Source: Candidatus Nanopelagicales bacterium (GTDB lineage: Bacteria; Actinomycetota; Actinomycetes; S36-B12; UBA5976). From it: 39,414 nucleotides of DNA. Both the position numbers and the translations under genes were made by a program. The DNA is taken from assembly GCA_023260395.1 (NCBI GenBank), contig JALQVI010000009.1, forward strand, positions 1-39,414. The letters run 5' to 3'. Shown here piece after piece: positions 1-8,715 of this stretch; position 1 is the stretch's first letter, and each line of letters starts with the position of its first letter. The notes beneath the pieces were generated by a model that saw only the letters and a program-made list of their open reading frames with translations, searched no databases and was not told the origin of the DNA.

Positions 1-291
1 AGCAAAAAGTGCAAAGACTGTTGTGAGTAAGAAACCGGAGGCAAAAAACATCATCACGACCGTGAAGTTCATGGCACCTGATGTGGCGAGATCAATGAGG
101 TTAAGTCCACTTTGCGGCGAACCGCCAATGACTGAAGTTGAACCTTGGCCAGACGGCCCAAATTTCAATGCCAGAACCACAATGAGTGGGAGTAACAGCA
201 TGAGTAAGAAGGCTGTCGCAGTGCGACGACGGCGTAATTGTCGAACGAACTCTACGCGAAACGGCAAGGTCTTCGATGCTTCATAACTCAT
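1..291 (-). CDS. ABC-2 type transporter permease, N-terminal part (cut by the window edge)
   Basis: This gene is absent from the ORF track because it has no stop inside the window. Reading the minus strand from the ATG at 291 gives 97 residues beginning MSYEASKTLPFRVEFVRQLR. A basic cytoplasmic N-terminus is followed by a hydrophobic helix (FLLMLLLPLIVVLALKF), a polar stretch, and a second hydrophobic helix (VVMMFFASGFLLTTVFALFA) that runs off the edge. This is the usual start of an ABC-2 type permease. Its ATG overlaps the TGA of the upstream hydrolase-ATPase fusion (ATGA), so the two are translationally coupled and presumably form one transporter. Substrate and full length cannot be read here. 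The permease assignment rests on topology and context rather than on a diagnostic motif. Confidence 0.75.
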   Translation of the reverse strand, partial: MSYEASKTLPFRVEFVRQLRRRRTATAFLLMLLLPLIVVLALKFGPSGQGSTSVIGGSPQSGLNLIDLATSGAMNFTVVMMFFASGFLLTTVFALFA

Positions 292-2759
292 GATGATTTT
301 CCAATGGTGAGATCTTCGCCAACGACTTCGATGAAGAAGTCTTCAAGTTTGGTATTTGAAGTAAGCAAGTCTGAAACTTCACCAGCAGTCACCAACGCGC
401 CACGATGCATCACGACTACATATGAACATGTCTGTTCCACTTCGCTAAGCATGTGTGAAGAGATGATTACGGTTTTGCCGGTGGCAACGTAGTCATGCAG
501 GACATCCCGCATTTCCTTAATCTGCTGTGGATCAAGCCCGTTTGTTGGTTCATCGAGAATCAGCAAGTCAGGTTGGCCAAGCATTGCTTGAGCGATGCCT
601 AAGCGCTGGCGCATACCTTGACTGTAAGTACGAACTTTGCGATCGATAGCAGTTCCTAGGTCTGCAATCTTGAGCACGTCTTCGAAGTTTGCTGGTTCGG
701 TTCGACCTGCAGCTCGCCAATACAGATCCAGATTCTCTCGACCAGTCAGATGTGGCAGGAATCCTGAGCCTTCAACAAGCGAACCAATTCGAGACAATAC
801 TTTCGCGCCTGGTTGAACCTTTTGGCCAAAGACAAAAACATCACCGTTGGTTGGTTTAATCAAGCCCATCACCATACGCATGGTTGTGGTTTTGCCAGCT
901 CCGTTTGGCCCGAGAAGTCCAACTACCTTTCCCTGCGGGATTGAATAAGAAATGTCATTCACGGCAAGTGGGCCGTTTTTGAATTGCTTAACCAAGTGCT
1001 CGATTGTCACCGGCACGTCGGCAAGTTCAGGTCGAGAGTCATTCTCTAAGGATCGCTTACGAGTTGCGAATAAGACTGCTGCCGCAATTAGTAGCGCACC
1101 CAAAATCACCCACAAATAGATCCACAATGAAGCGCTGGGATTAAGTGGCTGCAGCTCGAGGTTGGTGAGACCTAACGATGGCTGTGCGAGTGAGACCTTA
1201 ATCATGGCAGGGTTAATCGGCAGACGGTATGCCATGTCTGTCGTACTGACAACAACCTGCAAGTGGTCGCCAGGCTTAATCTTCGCGGCAATTGCTGGCA
1301 AATTGATTTCGATGTGGGTCGGCGTTTGCGAAACCTTGGAAAGTTCCACCGGCGCGACTAAACCATTTGGTAACTGGGCGACACCAGAAGCTGAAACGAT
1401 TTGCAGACTGGCAAACAAAGCGACGTCGGTCAAACTTTGCTCTTGGCTCGAAACTAAAAGGGAGACTCGGCTGCTGCCGATAATTTCTTGACTCTTAGTG
1501 AATGGCTGGGTGTTGAATGTCGCAGACTGACCGGGTATTTGGTGGGAGAGGAATCCACCTGCATTTCCAATTCCTGGAAAGGTCGAGATGTTGGCTGGCA
1601 CACCACCTGCTGGAGCCAATATTTCTTGCGGTCCACCTATGAGTGGGACTTCACGCAGATTTTGGTCAAGCGGTGTGTAGGTCGAAGATACCGAAACGCT
1701 CGGTACCGCTTGCTCGCGTTCCGAACCAGTGATGTTTTGCGCGGCGAAAGTTACTTCAAAATCAGTATTGAGTTTCTTGGTTTTCTTCAGATAAGTGTCG
1801 AACCATTCACGTGTTAAAGAGTTGAGTCGAGTCGTTTCAGGTGTGCCGCCATCATGTCCACCGCTGTGCCAAATCATTTTCACAGGCGTTGCAGGATGGC
1901 CAGCCTTGATCTGTTGATACGTTGCGTCTGCTTGCGAAATCGGAAAGAGCGAATCTGCTTGTCCGGCCATCAGCAACGTTGGCGCCGTGATTTTTTGAGC
2001 GACTGACATTGGTGATGAGTTCTGCAAAAGCTTTGCTTGTTCCGCCGAATAAGTTCCGGTGGTAGCAACGTGTTCATAAAGTTTGCACCATTGAACGGCA
2101 AAGCGGCCGCAAAGAGTGGTGGATTGATCTTGATTGAGTTGTCCGCGACTAAAGAACAGTCCAGTCCAGAGCTGTTTATATACTCCGGGTGTTTTGCCGC
2201 CAACAATAGATTGTGGAAAGAGCGCAGTTTCGAGATTGTTCCATGTGATGTCTGAACTTACGGCATCGACTCGATGATCAGAACCGGCAACCATAAGGCT
2301 CAGTGCGCCACCATATGAGGCGCCAGCAAACCCAACGACTGGATCGTTCGCAGAATCCAATTTCACTTCCGGACGAGTGCTTAAGTAATCAATGATCTTG
2401 CTGGCATCTGCTACTTCAAACTGAGTTGAGTTCATGGAGATAGATCCCGAACTCTTTCCAAATCCTCGAGCCGAGTAGGCCAACACGACGTAGCCAGCAT
2501 CTTGTAATTGGATAGCTTGCGCTGCAACGGATGCCTTACTGCCCCCAAATCCATGAGCAAGTACAACGGCTGGGGCTGGTGTTGCTTTAGGCAGATAGAG
2601 ATCAGCATCCAAGACGACTGGTGTTGAGTCAGTCGCTGACGTTGCTGCACCAGTAATCGAGATAACTTCGCTACTTGATTGTGCCAAGGCCGGCAGTACC
2701 GCATTGGCACTGAACAACATGCTGATGGTTACAACCATGGCTGATAGCCGGAATCTCAT
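288..2759 (-). CDS. Exported alpha/beta hydrolase fused to an ABC transporter ATP-binding domain
   Basis: An 823-residue chimera. Residues 1-27 look like a signal peptide ending in ALA. Residues 45-325 are an alpha/beta hydrolase of the CocE/X-Pro dipeptidyl-peptidase type, with nucleophile motif GASYG (Ser148), a likely acid at Asp269 (GQADS) and His302 (GGHDGG). Residues 330-530 resemble the beta-sandwich domain that follows such hydrolases. One membrane helix (about 545-566) ends in RKRS, and residues 583-815 are a complete ABC ATPase: Walker A GPNGAGKTT (617-625), signature YSQGM (712-716), Walker B LLILDEP (732-738) and H-loop His769. The predicted topology puts the hydrolase outside and the ATPase inside, which is unusual. 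All catalytic motifs look intact. The next gene is a permease with an ATGA overlap, so this is probably the ATPase half of an exporter. Peptidase versus esterase activity cannot be told from sequence. Confidence 0.9.
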   Translation of the reverse strand: MRFRLSAMVVTISMLFSANAVLPALAQSSSEVISITGAATSATDSTPVVLDADLYLPKATPAPAVVLAHGFGGSKASVAAQAIQLQDAGYVVLAYSARGFGKSSGSISMNSTQFEVADASKIIDYLSTRPEVKLDSANDPVVGFAGASYGGALSLMVAGSDHRVDAVSSDITWNNLETALFPQSIVGGKTPGVYKQLWTGLFFSRGQLNQDQSTTLCGRFAVQWCKLYEHVATTGTYSAEQAKLLQNSSPMSVAQKITAPTLLMAGQADSLFPISQADATYQQIKAGHPATPVKMIWHSGGHDGGTPETTRLNSLTREWFDTYLKKTKKLNTDFEVTFAAQNITGSEREQAVPSVSVSSTYTPLDQNLREVPLIGGPQEILAPAGGVPANISTFPGIGNAGGFLSHQIPGQSATFNTQPFTKSQEIIGSSRVSLLVSSQEQSLTDVALFASLQIVSASGVAQLPNGLVAPVELSKVSQTPTHIEINLPAIAAKIKPGDHLQVVVSTTDMAYRLPINPAMIKVSLAQPSLGLTNLELQPLNPSASLWIYLWVILGALLIAAAVLFATRKRSLENDSRPELADVPVTIEHLVKQFKNGPLAVNDISYSIPQGKVVGLLGPNGAGKTTTMRMVMGLIKPTNGDVFVFGQKVQPGAKVLSRIGSLVEGSGFLPHLTGRENLDLYWRAAGRTEPANFEDVLKIADLGTAIDRKVRTYSQGMRQRLGIAQAMLGQPDLLILDEPTNGLDPQQIKEMRDVLHDYVATGKTVIISSHMLSEVEQTCSYVVVMHRGALVTAGEVSDLLTSNTKLEDFFIEVVGEDLTIGKSS

Positions 2760-2765
2760 TACTTA

Positions 2766-2771
2766 AACCTA
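2766..2771 (-). promoter_or_regulatory. -10 box of a leaderless promoter for the hydrolase-ABC fusion
   Basis: On the minus strand TAGGTT is followed by six bases (TAAGTA) and then the ATG at 2759. There is no room for a ribosome binding site, so transcription should begin at or next to the start codon. Confidence 0.6.
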
Positions 2772-2915
2772 TGCCAGTTCTGGCCATATGACTCATTGAA
2801 GAAAGTGGGCCGGTATGAATGCCATCGAACAGCGTCTCATTTCAATTGGCGAACCGCTCGTTCGACTTGATATCGCGAAACGATTCAATTAGCGGCGGTT
2901 CTGGATGAAATGTTA

Positions 2916-2972
2916 GCCGAACCTATAAAAGCGAAATAGGCGATCATTGTGTCGCCTATGAGCGTGTTCGGC
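2916..2972 (+). other. Nested inverted repeats in a 376-nt gap; possible structured leader or operator
   Basis: The 2760-3135 gap holds no convincing gene. GCCGAAC (2916-2922) pairs with GTTCGGC (2966-2972) around a perfect 8-bp hairpin, ATAGGCGA (2936-2943) with TCGCCTAT (2952-2959). The ATAGG arm could instead pair with CCTAT at 2922-2926, giving two mutually exclusive stems as in attenuators. Further downstream are a perfect 10-bp palindrome TCGCTAGCGA (3023-3032) and a 7-bp stem ACAACTC/GAGTTGT (3043-3049 with 3067-3073). The 10-mer GAACCGCTCG occurs at both 2851 and 3016. No known riboswitch was recognised. Confidence 0.35.
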
Positions 2973-3135
2973 GGTATTTGCATCCAGTGACCGTCGCGAC
3001 TCGTGGGTTTGGGTCGAACCGCTCGCTAGCGAAAGGACTCTGACAACTCCCAAGGCGGGACTTGTAGAGTTGTTCTTGGTGATAGTGACCCTGCTGGCTG
3101 GAATCGAGTCGGCGGCCTGACACCTAGTGTGAAGA

Positions 3136-4497
3136 GTGAATCTGATGGCAAAGATGCATGAGCATGATGCAGCGCTAACCGATTTGGTATTCGATTACAT
3201 GCGCGAACGCCTGGCAATGCCAGAAGTGCCGTTGGATTTCCCTGGCACCTCACACGAAGTTCTTAGTGCACTTGACGGCCTGTTTACTGCCGAAGGCCGT
3301 CCGGCAAATCAAGTGATGGATTTGTACGACAACGTCATTTCTCGCACGGTGATTTCGGCAGATAGTCCAAAGTTTTTAGCATTCATTCCTGCGGCTCCTA
3401 CTAAGGCCGCATTGTTATTCGACATGGTTGTGTCGTGTGCGAGTTTGCAGGCAATCTCGTGGCTCGAAGCATCAGGTGCGGTTGCCGCTGAAAACCAAGT
3501 GCTGCGTTGGATGGCCGATCTGGTTGGTTTGCCTGAGGGTGCAGGTGGAACATTCGTATCTGGTGGATCGGCTGCGAACCTTGCTGCGTTGACCGTTGCT
3601 CGCGACATGGGTCGCAAGAAACTTGGCGGCAAAGTCCCAGTGCGCATTGCCATCAGCGAGCAAGCGCATTCGTCGAACCGTAACTCGCTATCGATTCTTG
3701 ATGTGGAACCGTTAGTTGTGCCATGCGAGAACTTCCGCATGACGGGTGAAGATTTAGCTCGCGCGTTGGCTAATGACACGAGTGATGTTCCAGTCGTTGG
3801 TGTGGTTGGTACTGCGGGCACGACAAATGCCGGCATCGTCGACGACCTTGCTGGCATAGGAGCAATCGCGCGTGAACGGGGCATGTGGTTCCACGTGGAT
3901 GCCGCCTATGGTGGCGCTGCCTTGTTAGCCCCGAGCGTGCGCGAAGTATTTAACGGTGTTGAGCTTGCCGATTCGATCACGATGGATCCACACAAGTGGT
4001 GGTTCTCGCCGTTTGATGTTGCAGCCATTATTTATCGCAATCCGGCATTGGCGAAAGAAGTCCACACGCAAAAAGCTTCCTATCTCGATGTGCTGCACGA
4101 AGATGGCGATACCGATTGGAATCCAACGGACTATGCATATCACTTGACTCGTCGTGCACGTGGTTTGCCGTTGTGGTTCTCGGTTGCTGTGAACGGTACC
4201 GATGCTTACCGTGATGCCGTTGAGTCGTCGCTATCACTGACTCGTGAAGTTGCCGATTACATTCGCGCACATGATTCATTCGAACTTGTGCAAGAGCCGA
4301 CCTTGTCCGTAGTTCTGTGGCGTCACAAGGACTGGACTGCGGCTGACTATGCCCGCATGCAAAACACCCTGCTCGATCAACAGATTGGGTTTGTGACACC
4401 GACCGTTTGGCAAGGCGAAACAGTAGGCCGCTTTGCCTTTATCCATCCACACACGACTTTGGACATGGTTGTCCATATGTTTGAAGCAATTGCCTAG
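3136..4497 (+). CDS. Pyridoxal-phosphate-dependent decarboxylase (group II amino-acid decarboxylase family)
   Basis: This is a fold-type I PLP enzyme of the glutamate/aromatic amino-acid decarboxylase superfamily, which removes CO2 from an amino acid to give an amine. Visible landmarks are the cofactor-phosphate region VSGGSAANLAA (about 141-151), HVDAAYGG (253-260, the aspartate that contacts the pyridine nitrogen) and DPHKWW (284-289), where Lys287 forms the Schiff base. At 453 residues the length is normal. Two starts are possible: GTG at 3136, which has TAGTGT five bases upstream and suits a leaderless transcript, or ATG at 3145, with GAAGAG eight bases upstream. The substrate cannot be read from sequence; aromatic amino acids, glutamate and 2,4-diaminobutyrate are family options. 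It lies 44 nt upstream of lpdA on the same strand. Confidence 0.88.
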   Translation: MNLMAKMHEHDAALTDLVFDYMRERLAMPEVPLDFPGTSHEVLSALDGLFTAEGRPANQVMDLYDNVISRTVISADSPKFLAFIPAAPTKAALLFDMVVSCASLQAISWLEASGAVAAENQVLRWMADLVGLPEGAGGTFVSGGSAANLAALTVARDMGRKKLGGKVPVRIAISEQAHSSNRNSLSILDVEPLVVPCENFRMTGEDLARALANDTSDVPVVGVVGTAGTTNAGIVDDLAGIGAIARERGMWFHVDAAYGGAALLAPSVREVFNGVELADSITMDPHKWWFSPFDVAAIIYRNPALAKEVHTQKASYLDVLHEDGDTDWNPTDYAYHLTRRARGLPLWFSVAVNGTDAYRDAVESSLSLTREVADYIRAHDSFELVQEPTLSVVLWRHKDWTAADYARMQNTLLDQQIGFVTPTVWQGETVGRFAFIHPHTTLDMVVHMFEAIA

Positions 4498-4541
4498 GCA
4501 AGCTGTTTCATCAATCAACGATAGTACGGGAGACTAGAAAC

Positions 4542-5918
4542 GTGAATCACGTTGTCATCATTGGCGGAGGCCCTGGCGGATACGAGGCGGCACTTGTTGC
4601 TCGCCAGTTGGGCGCGACGGTCACGATCGTTGAGCGAGATGGCCTTGGTGGTTCTGCCGTATTGACGGACGTTGTTCCGAGCAAGGCTCTGATTGCTGTG
4701 GCTGAAGCTGCGACAGATACTCGCGGCGCCGGTGCCATCGGCGTACACGCAAGTGATGTATTCGTGGATCTCGCTGAAGTGAATGCACGTCTTCAAAAAT
4801 GGGCGACGACCCAGAGCAGTGACATTCGCACTGGTCTGATTAACGCGGGCGTAACTGTATTGAGCGGCACTGGTCGTCTGATTTCTGACAATGAAGTTGT
4901 TGTCACAGATAAGGCTGGCGCTGAGTCGACACTGACCGCTGATGTCATTCTGTTGGCAACTGGCGCACGTCCTCGAGTTCTCGATACGGCCGTGCCAGAC
5001 GGTGAACGAATTTTTACGTGGGAACAGCTTTACGACCTCACTGAACTTCCTGAAAAACTCATTGTGGTTGGTTCCGGTGTGACGGGTGCAGAGTTTGCTG
5101 GTGCATACCAAGCACTTGGTAGTCAGGTCACGTTGGTGTCATCGCGTGACCGTGTTTTGCCTGGTCAGGACGAAGATGCAGCTAGCGTCATCGAACATGT
5201 TTTCGGAGAGCGCGGCATGACCGTGCTGTCGAAGTCGCGCGCTGAATCCGTCACTCGTACTGCCGATGGCGTCGAAGTGACGTTGGCTGATGGACGTGTA
5301 GTCACTGGCACGCACTGTCTCTTGGCTGTTGGCTCATTGCCAAACACCGAATCACTTGGCTTGGACGCCGCAGGTATCGAAACAGATGCCAATGGTTACA
5401 TCACCGTCGATGGTGTTTCGCGCACAAACGTGCGTGGCATTTATGCGGCGGGCGATTGCACTGGCGTGATGCTGTTGGCATCGGTTGCTGCGATGCAGGG
5501 ACGCATTGCGATGTGGCATGCACTTGGCGATGCTGTGAAGCCGCTGCAACTTGATACTGTCTCGGGCAACGTTTTCACTGATCCAGAAATTGCAACAGTT
5601 GGTATCAGCGACGCTGATATCGCTTCGGGCAAGGTCAACGCGATTTCAGTTCTATTGCCTTTGAATAAAAATGCACGTGCAAAGATGCAGGGCATTCACG
5701 AAGGTTTTATCAAACTGTTCGCATTGCCAGATTCGGGCATCATCGTGGGCGGTGTCGTCGTTGCGCCAAAGGCCAGCGAACTCATCTTCTCGATCGCATT
5801 GGCAGTGCAACATCGACTGACCGTCGATGACGTGGCACACACATTCACGATTTACCCATCGCTGAGCGGTTCAATCGCCGAAGCAGCACGCCAGCTACAC
5901 AACGCAGATTTGGGTTAA
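4542..5918 (+). CDS. lpdA: LpdA-type flavoprotein, NAD(P)H-quinone dehydrogenase (disulfide reductase fold without the redox disulfide)
   Basis: A 458-residue FAD/NAD(P)H flavoprotein. The FAD site is VVIIGGGPGGYEAA (4-17), the NAD(P)H site is VVGSGVTGAEFAG in the middle of the protein, the second FAD motif is GIYAAGD, and a C-terminal dimerisation domain follows. True dihydrolipoamide dehydrogenases carry GGxCxxxxCxPSK; here the stretch reads GGSAVLTDVVPSK (36-48), so both cysteines are missing. The C-terminal His-Glu pair (HPTxxE) is replaced by YPSLSGS. Both changes match actinobacterial LpdA (Rv3303c type), known as a quinone reductase rather than a lipoamide dehydrogenase. The GTG start at 4542 has GGGAG nine bases upstream. 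Position near accA3 matches the mycobacterial order. It likely shares a transcript with the decarboxylase. Confidence 0.9.
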   Translation: MNHVVIIGGGPGGYEAALVARQLGATVTIVERDGLGGSAVLTDVVPSKALIAVAEAATDTRGAGAIGVHASDVFVDLAEVNARLQKWATTQSSDIRTGLINAGVTVLSGTGRLISDNEVVVTDKAGAESTLTADVILLATGARPRVLDTAVPDGERIFTWEQLYDLTELPEKLIVVGSGVTGAEFAGAYQALGSQVTLVSSRDRVLPGQDEDAASVIEHVFGERGMTVLSKSRAESVTRTADGVEVTLADGRVVTGTHCLLAVGSLPNTESLGLDAAGIETDANGYITVDGVSRTNVRGIYAAGDCTGVMLLASVAAMQGRIAMWHALGDAVKPLQLDTVSGNVFTDPEIATVGISDADIASGKVNAISVLLPLNKNARAKMQGIHEGFIKLFALPDSGIIVGGVVVAPKASELIFSIALAVQHRLTVDDVAHTFTIYPSLSGSIAEAARQLHNADLG

Positions 5919-5969
5919 GCCGCTTCCGTCATCTTGGCTAACGCCAACGACAAAATAGTTTCAAGCCAT

Positions 5970-6009
5970 AAGCAAAGGCTCCCCGGAATCATCCGAGGAG
6001 CCTTTGCTT
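5970..6009. terminator. Bidirectional terminator between lpdA and accA3
   Basis: An 18-bp stem, AAGCAAAGGCTCCCCGGA with TCCGAGGAGCCTTTGCTT, has a single mismatch and a four-base loop (ATCA). The AAGCAAAG/CTTTGCTT ends give T-rich tails on both strands. It lies between two convergent genes and can serve both. Confidence 0.85.
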
Positions 6010-6018
6010 ATTAAGTAG

Positions 6019-7785
6019 TTACTTGATTTCGAGAAGCACCGTTCCGGTTGGAACTGTCGAGCCAACTTCGGCAGAAAGACCAGTCACGACGCCATCTTTG
6101 TGAGCGGTCAATGGCTGTTCCATCTTCATGGCTTCAAGCACAATGACGAGTTCACCAGCAGCAACAGTCTGTCCTTCTTCGACGGCAATCTTGACGATTG
6201 TGCCCTGCATTGGAGCAGCAACGGCGTCACCGCTAGCAGCACCGCCGGCCTTCTTGGCACGCTTGGTTGGCTTCTTTGCACCACCAGCTGATCCACCGGA
6301 GCCAAGCTGCAAGTTCGCAGGCAATACAACCTCGACGCGACGGCCATTAACCTCAACGGTGATTGGGCTGCGCTCTGCAGTTTCATCATCAGCATCAGTT
6401 GTGCCTGTGTAAGCAGGAATGGTGTTGTCGAATTCAGTTTCAATCCATCGGGTATGAACCGAGAACGGGGAAGCAGCATCGACTGGAGCAAACGCAGGAT
6501 CGGCAACAACTGCGCGATGGAATGTCAGCGCAGTTGCAATGCCATCAATCTCGAATTCGGCCAGCGCACGACGGGAACGCTCGAGAGCTTCCTGACGATC
6601 GCGACCGGTCACGATGAGCTTGGCGAGCAGTGAATCGAAGTTACCGCCGATGACATCACCTTGGGTAAAGCCAGCATCCAAACGAACGCCAGGACCGCTT
6701 GGTGGATTCCATGTGGTCAGAACGCCAGGTGCTGGCAAGAAGCCACGACCTGGGTCTTCGCCGTTGATGCGGAATTCAATTGAGTGACCACGAAGTGCAG
6801 GATCGTCGTAGCCAAGAGCCTGACCCTCAGCGATACGGAACTGTTCGCGCACCAAGTCCAGGCCAGCAACTTCTTCGGTAACTGGGTGTTCGACCTGTAG
6901 GCGAGTGTTGACCTCAAGGAACGAAATTGTGCCATCAAGGCCGATCAAGAATTCACATGTGCCTGCGCCAACGTACTTGGCTTCCTTGAGGATGGCCTTG
7001 CTTGACGAGTAGAGCTCATCAATTTGAGCCTGGGTCAAGAACGGTGCAGGAGCTTCTTCAACAAGCTTTTGGTGACGACGCTGCAATGAGCAGTCGCGAG
7101 TTGAGACAACAACAACATTGCCATGTTCGTCAGCCAGGCACTGTGTTTCAACGTGACGTGGATTATCGAGGTAGCGCTCTACGAAGCACTCGCCGCGACC
7201 GAAAGCCGCAACTGCTTCGCGCACTGCTGAGTCAAAAAGTTCCGGAATTTCTTCGATAGTGCGAGCAACCTTGAGGCCACGACCGCCACCGCCGAAGGCA
7301 GCCTTGATTGCAATTGGCAAACCGTGCTCTTTAGCAAAGGCAACAACTTCGTCGCTGTCCTTGACGGGATCAGGCGTGCCCTGAACCTGTGGCGCGCCTG
7401 CCTTCGAGGCAATGTGGCGAGCCGAAACCTTGTCGCCCAAATCGCGAATTGCGGCGGGGGGAGGACCAATCCAAATCAATCCGGCGTCGATGACAGCCTG
7501 AGCAAAGTCAGCATTTTCTGATAAGAAGCCATAGCCAGGGTGCACGGCGTTCGCGCCAGACTTCGTGGCAGCTTCGATGATTTTGTCGATGACGAGGTAG
7601 CTATCAGCGGCTGTTGAACCACCGAGTGCGAAAGCCTCGTCGGCAGCCTTGACGTGCTGGGCATCGCGGTCGGGATCGGCGTAAACGGCAACGCTCTTGA
7701 TTCCAGCGTCTTTGCAGGCGCGTGCTACACGAATAGCAATTTCACCACGGTTTGCAATAAGTACTGACTTGATAGTGCGACTCAC
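6019..7785 (-). CDS. accA3: Acyl-CoA carboxylase alpha subunit (biotin carboxylase plus biotin carrier)
   Basis: A 588-residue fused subunit. Residues 5 to about 450 form the biotin carboxylase (N-terminal fold, ATP-grasp with the glycine-rich [11 protein letters not shown] loop, and the C-terminal domain with [16 protein letters not shown]). A Lys/Ala-rich linker then leads to the biotinyl domain with EAMKMEQP, where Lys554 is the biotinylated residue. It uses ATP and bicarbonate to carboxylate biotin, which the beta subunit then transfers to acetyl- or propionyl-CoA for fatty-acid and branched-lipid supply. The GTG start at 7785 is chosen because AGGAG lies about eight bases upstream. It is the last gene of the accD5-accE-maf-accA3 run, and birA next door supplies its biotin. 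The gene order matches mycobacterial Rv3280-Rv3285. Confidence 0.95.
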   Translation of the reverse strand: MSRTIKSVLIANRGEIAIRVARACKDAGIKSVAVYADPDRDAQHVKAADEAFALGGSTAADSYLVIDKIIEAATKSGANAVHPGYGFLSENADFAQAVIDAGLIWIGPPPAAIRDLGDKVSARHIASKAGAPQVQGTPDPVKDSDEVVAFAKEHGLPIAIKAAFGGGGRGLKVARTIEEIPELFDSAVREAVAAFGRGECFVERYLDNPRHVETQCLADEHGNVVVVSTRDCSLQRRHQKLVEEAPAPFLTQAQIDELYSSSKAILKEAKYVGAGTCEFLIGLDGTISFLEVNTRLQVEHPVTEEVAGLDLVREQFRIAEGQALGYDDPALRGHSIEFRINGEDPGRGFLPAPGVLTTWNPPSGPGVRLDAGFTQGDVIGGNFDSLLAKLIVTGRDRQEALERSRRALAEFEIDGIATALTFHRAVVADPAFAPVDAASPFSVHTRWIETEFDNTIPAYTGTTDADDETAERSPITVEVNGRRVEVVLPANLQLGSGGSAGGAKKPTKRAKKAGGAASGDAVAAPMQGTIVKIAVEEGQTVAAGELVIVLEAMKMEQPLTAHKDGVVTGLSAEVGSTVPTGTVLLEIK

Positions 7786-7836
7786 GAACGCATCTCCTCA
7801 TCTTCGCTGATGCTTCTCGTAAGTCTATTAGCCCGC

Positions 7837-8466
7837 CTAGTGGCTAGGGGCGTTCCATAGGGATTGCCATGAGATTCCCATCTCAATTGCAAAAGTGCGT
7901 AATAGGCGCAAGGAAATTCCGCCAACGGCAGGGCCGTCGCCATCCATGCGGGAGATGAAGGCGGCGCTGTAGCCCTCGTGGGTGAATGCGCCGGCAACGT
8001 GCAACGGCTCGCCGGTTGCGACATAAGCCTCGATCTCGGCGTCGCTGACGTCATCGAAAAAGACCGTGGCGCCGGCAACGCCAGTACGAGTCTGGCCCGT
8101 CACGGTGTCATACATCCAGTGGCCGGTGTTCAAGGTGCCTTGTTTGCCGCGCATCATCTTCCAACGGTCAATGGTGACCTCAGGAGTGCCTGGCTTTCCG
8201 TAGGCCTTGCCGCCGAAATCCAACATCGAGTCAGCGGCAATGATGAGCAAGTTTGCCGCATCTGTGACTTGAATGTCAGCAGCTACGGCTTCACCTTTGG
8301 CGGTTGCCAGAGCAACACATAAATCAGCAGGGGCAACCGGGCCAAGTTCGCGCTCGAGTGCTTCTTCATCGACGTGACTGACTTGAACCAATGGAACGAT
8401 TCCAGCAGCACTCAATAACGAAAATCGTGATGAGGAAGCTGAAGCAAGAAGGACTGTTCTAGACAT
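7837..8466 (-). CDS. maf: Maf-family nucleoside triphosphate pyrophosphatase
   Basis: A 209-residue Maf/HAM1-fold protein, a family that hydrolyses non-canonical or modified nucleoside triphosphates to monophosphates and has been linked to septum control. It shows the N-terminal substrate loop LLASASSSRFSLL (the usual SPRR reads SSSR, keeping one arginine), the metal-binding AADSMLDFGGKAYGKPG stretch with the conserved KP, and the C-terminal VGGISLRLL helix. Its place between accE and accA3 is conserved in actinobacteria. A 24-nt gap separates it from accE. A small inverted repeat (CCTAG/CTAGG, about 7831-7851) sits on its stop codon just before accA3 and could tune readthrough. The ATG at 8466 has no clear ribosome site. 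Confidence 0.9.
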   Translation of the reverse strand: MSRTVLLASASSSRFSLLSAAGIVPLVQVSHVDEEALERELGPVAPADLCVALATAKGEAVAADIQVTDAANLLIIAADSMLDFGGKAYGKPGTPEVTIDRWKMMRGKQGTLNTGHWMYDTVTGQTRTGVAGATVFFDDVSDAEIEAYVATGEPLHVAGAFTHEGYSAAFISRMDGDGPAVGGISLRLLRTFAIEMGISWQSLWNAPSH

Positions 8467-8490
8467 GAGTTATCCGAAGAGTTGAGAGAA

Positions 8491-8715
8491 CTAGTGAGGT
8501 AGCGCAGAACGACGCCATGCGTTCATGCCATGGTTCAACGTTGGTCGCATGGCACGATGTGGCGCATTCCATTCCGGGCGAGCCGAGCGGTCGCGTGCTG
8601 CATCATTCGCGTGCGACAAAGCTGCGTTGAACACAACAACAAGCGCAGCCAATTCCTCAGCCGACACTTCGCCTTTAACTATGCGCAGTTGATCTGCATC
8701 GACGTGTGGAATCAC
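8491..8715 (-). CDS. accE5: Acyl-CoA carboxylase epsilon subunit
   Basis: A 74-residue protein with the hallmarks of the actinobacterial AccE family: an N-terminal [17 protein letters not shown] segment, a charged variable middle, and a C-terminal W-R-S-A-L-P ending (AWRRSALPH). In mycobacteria and Streptomyces this small subunit binds the beta subunit and raises activity of the alpha-beta complex. Its GTG start overlaps the TGA of the beta-subunit gene (GTGA), so translation is coupled, which fits a stoichiometric partner. The short length is normal for the family. Confidence 0.88.
   Translation of the reverse strand: MIPHVDADQLRIVKGEVSAEELAALVVVFNAALSHANDAARDRSARPEWNAPHRAMRPTLNHGMNAWRRSALPH

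Noticed and set aside
3006-3020. GGGTCGAACC resembling a tRNA T-arm
   Set aside because: No matching acceptor, anticodon or D-arm can be drawn on either strand.
3309-3884. 191-residue minus-strand ORF inside the decarboxylase gene
   Set aside because: Antisense shadow with biased composition and no recognisable domain.
4515-5111. 198-residue minus-strand ORF over lpdA
   Set aside because: Shadow of a well-supported gene; no start signal or family motif.
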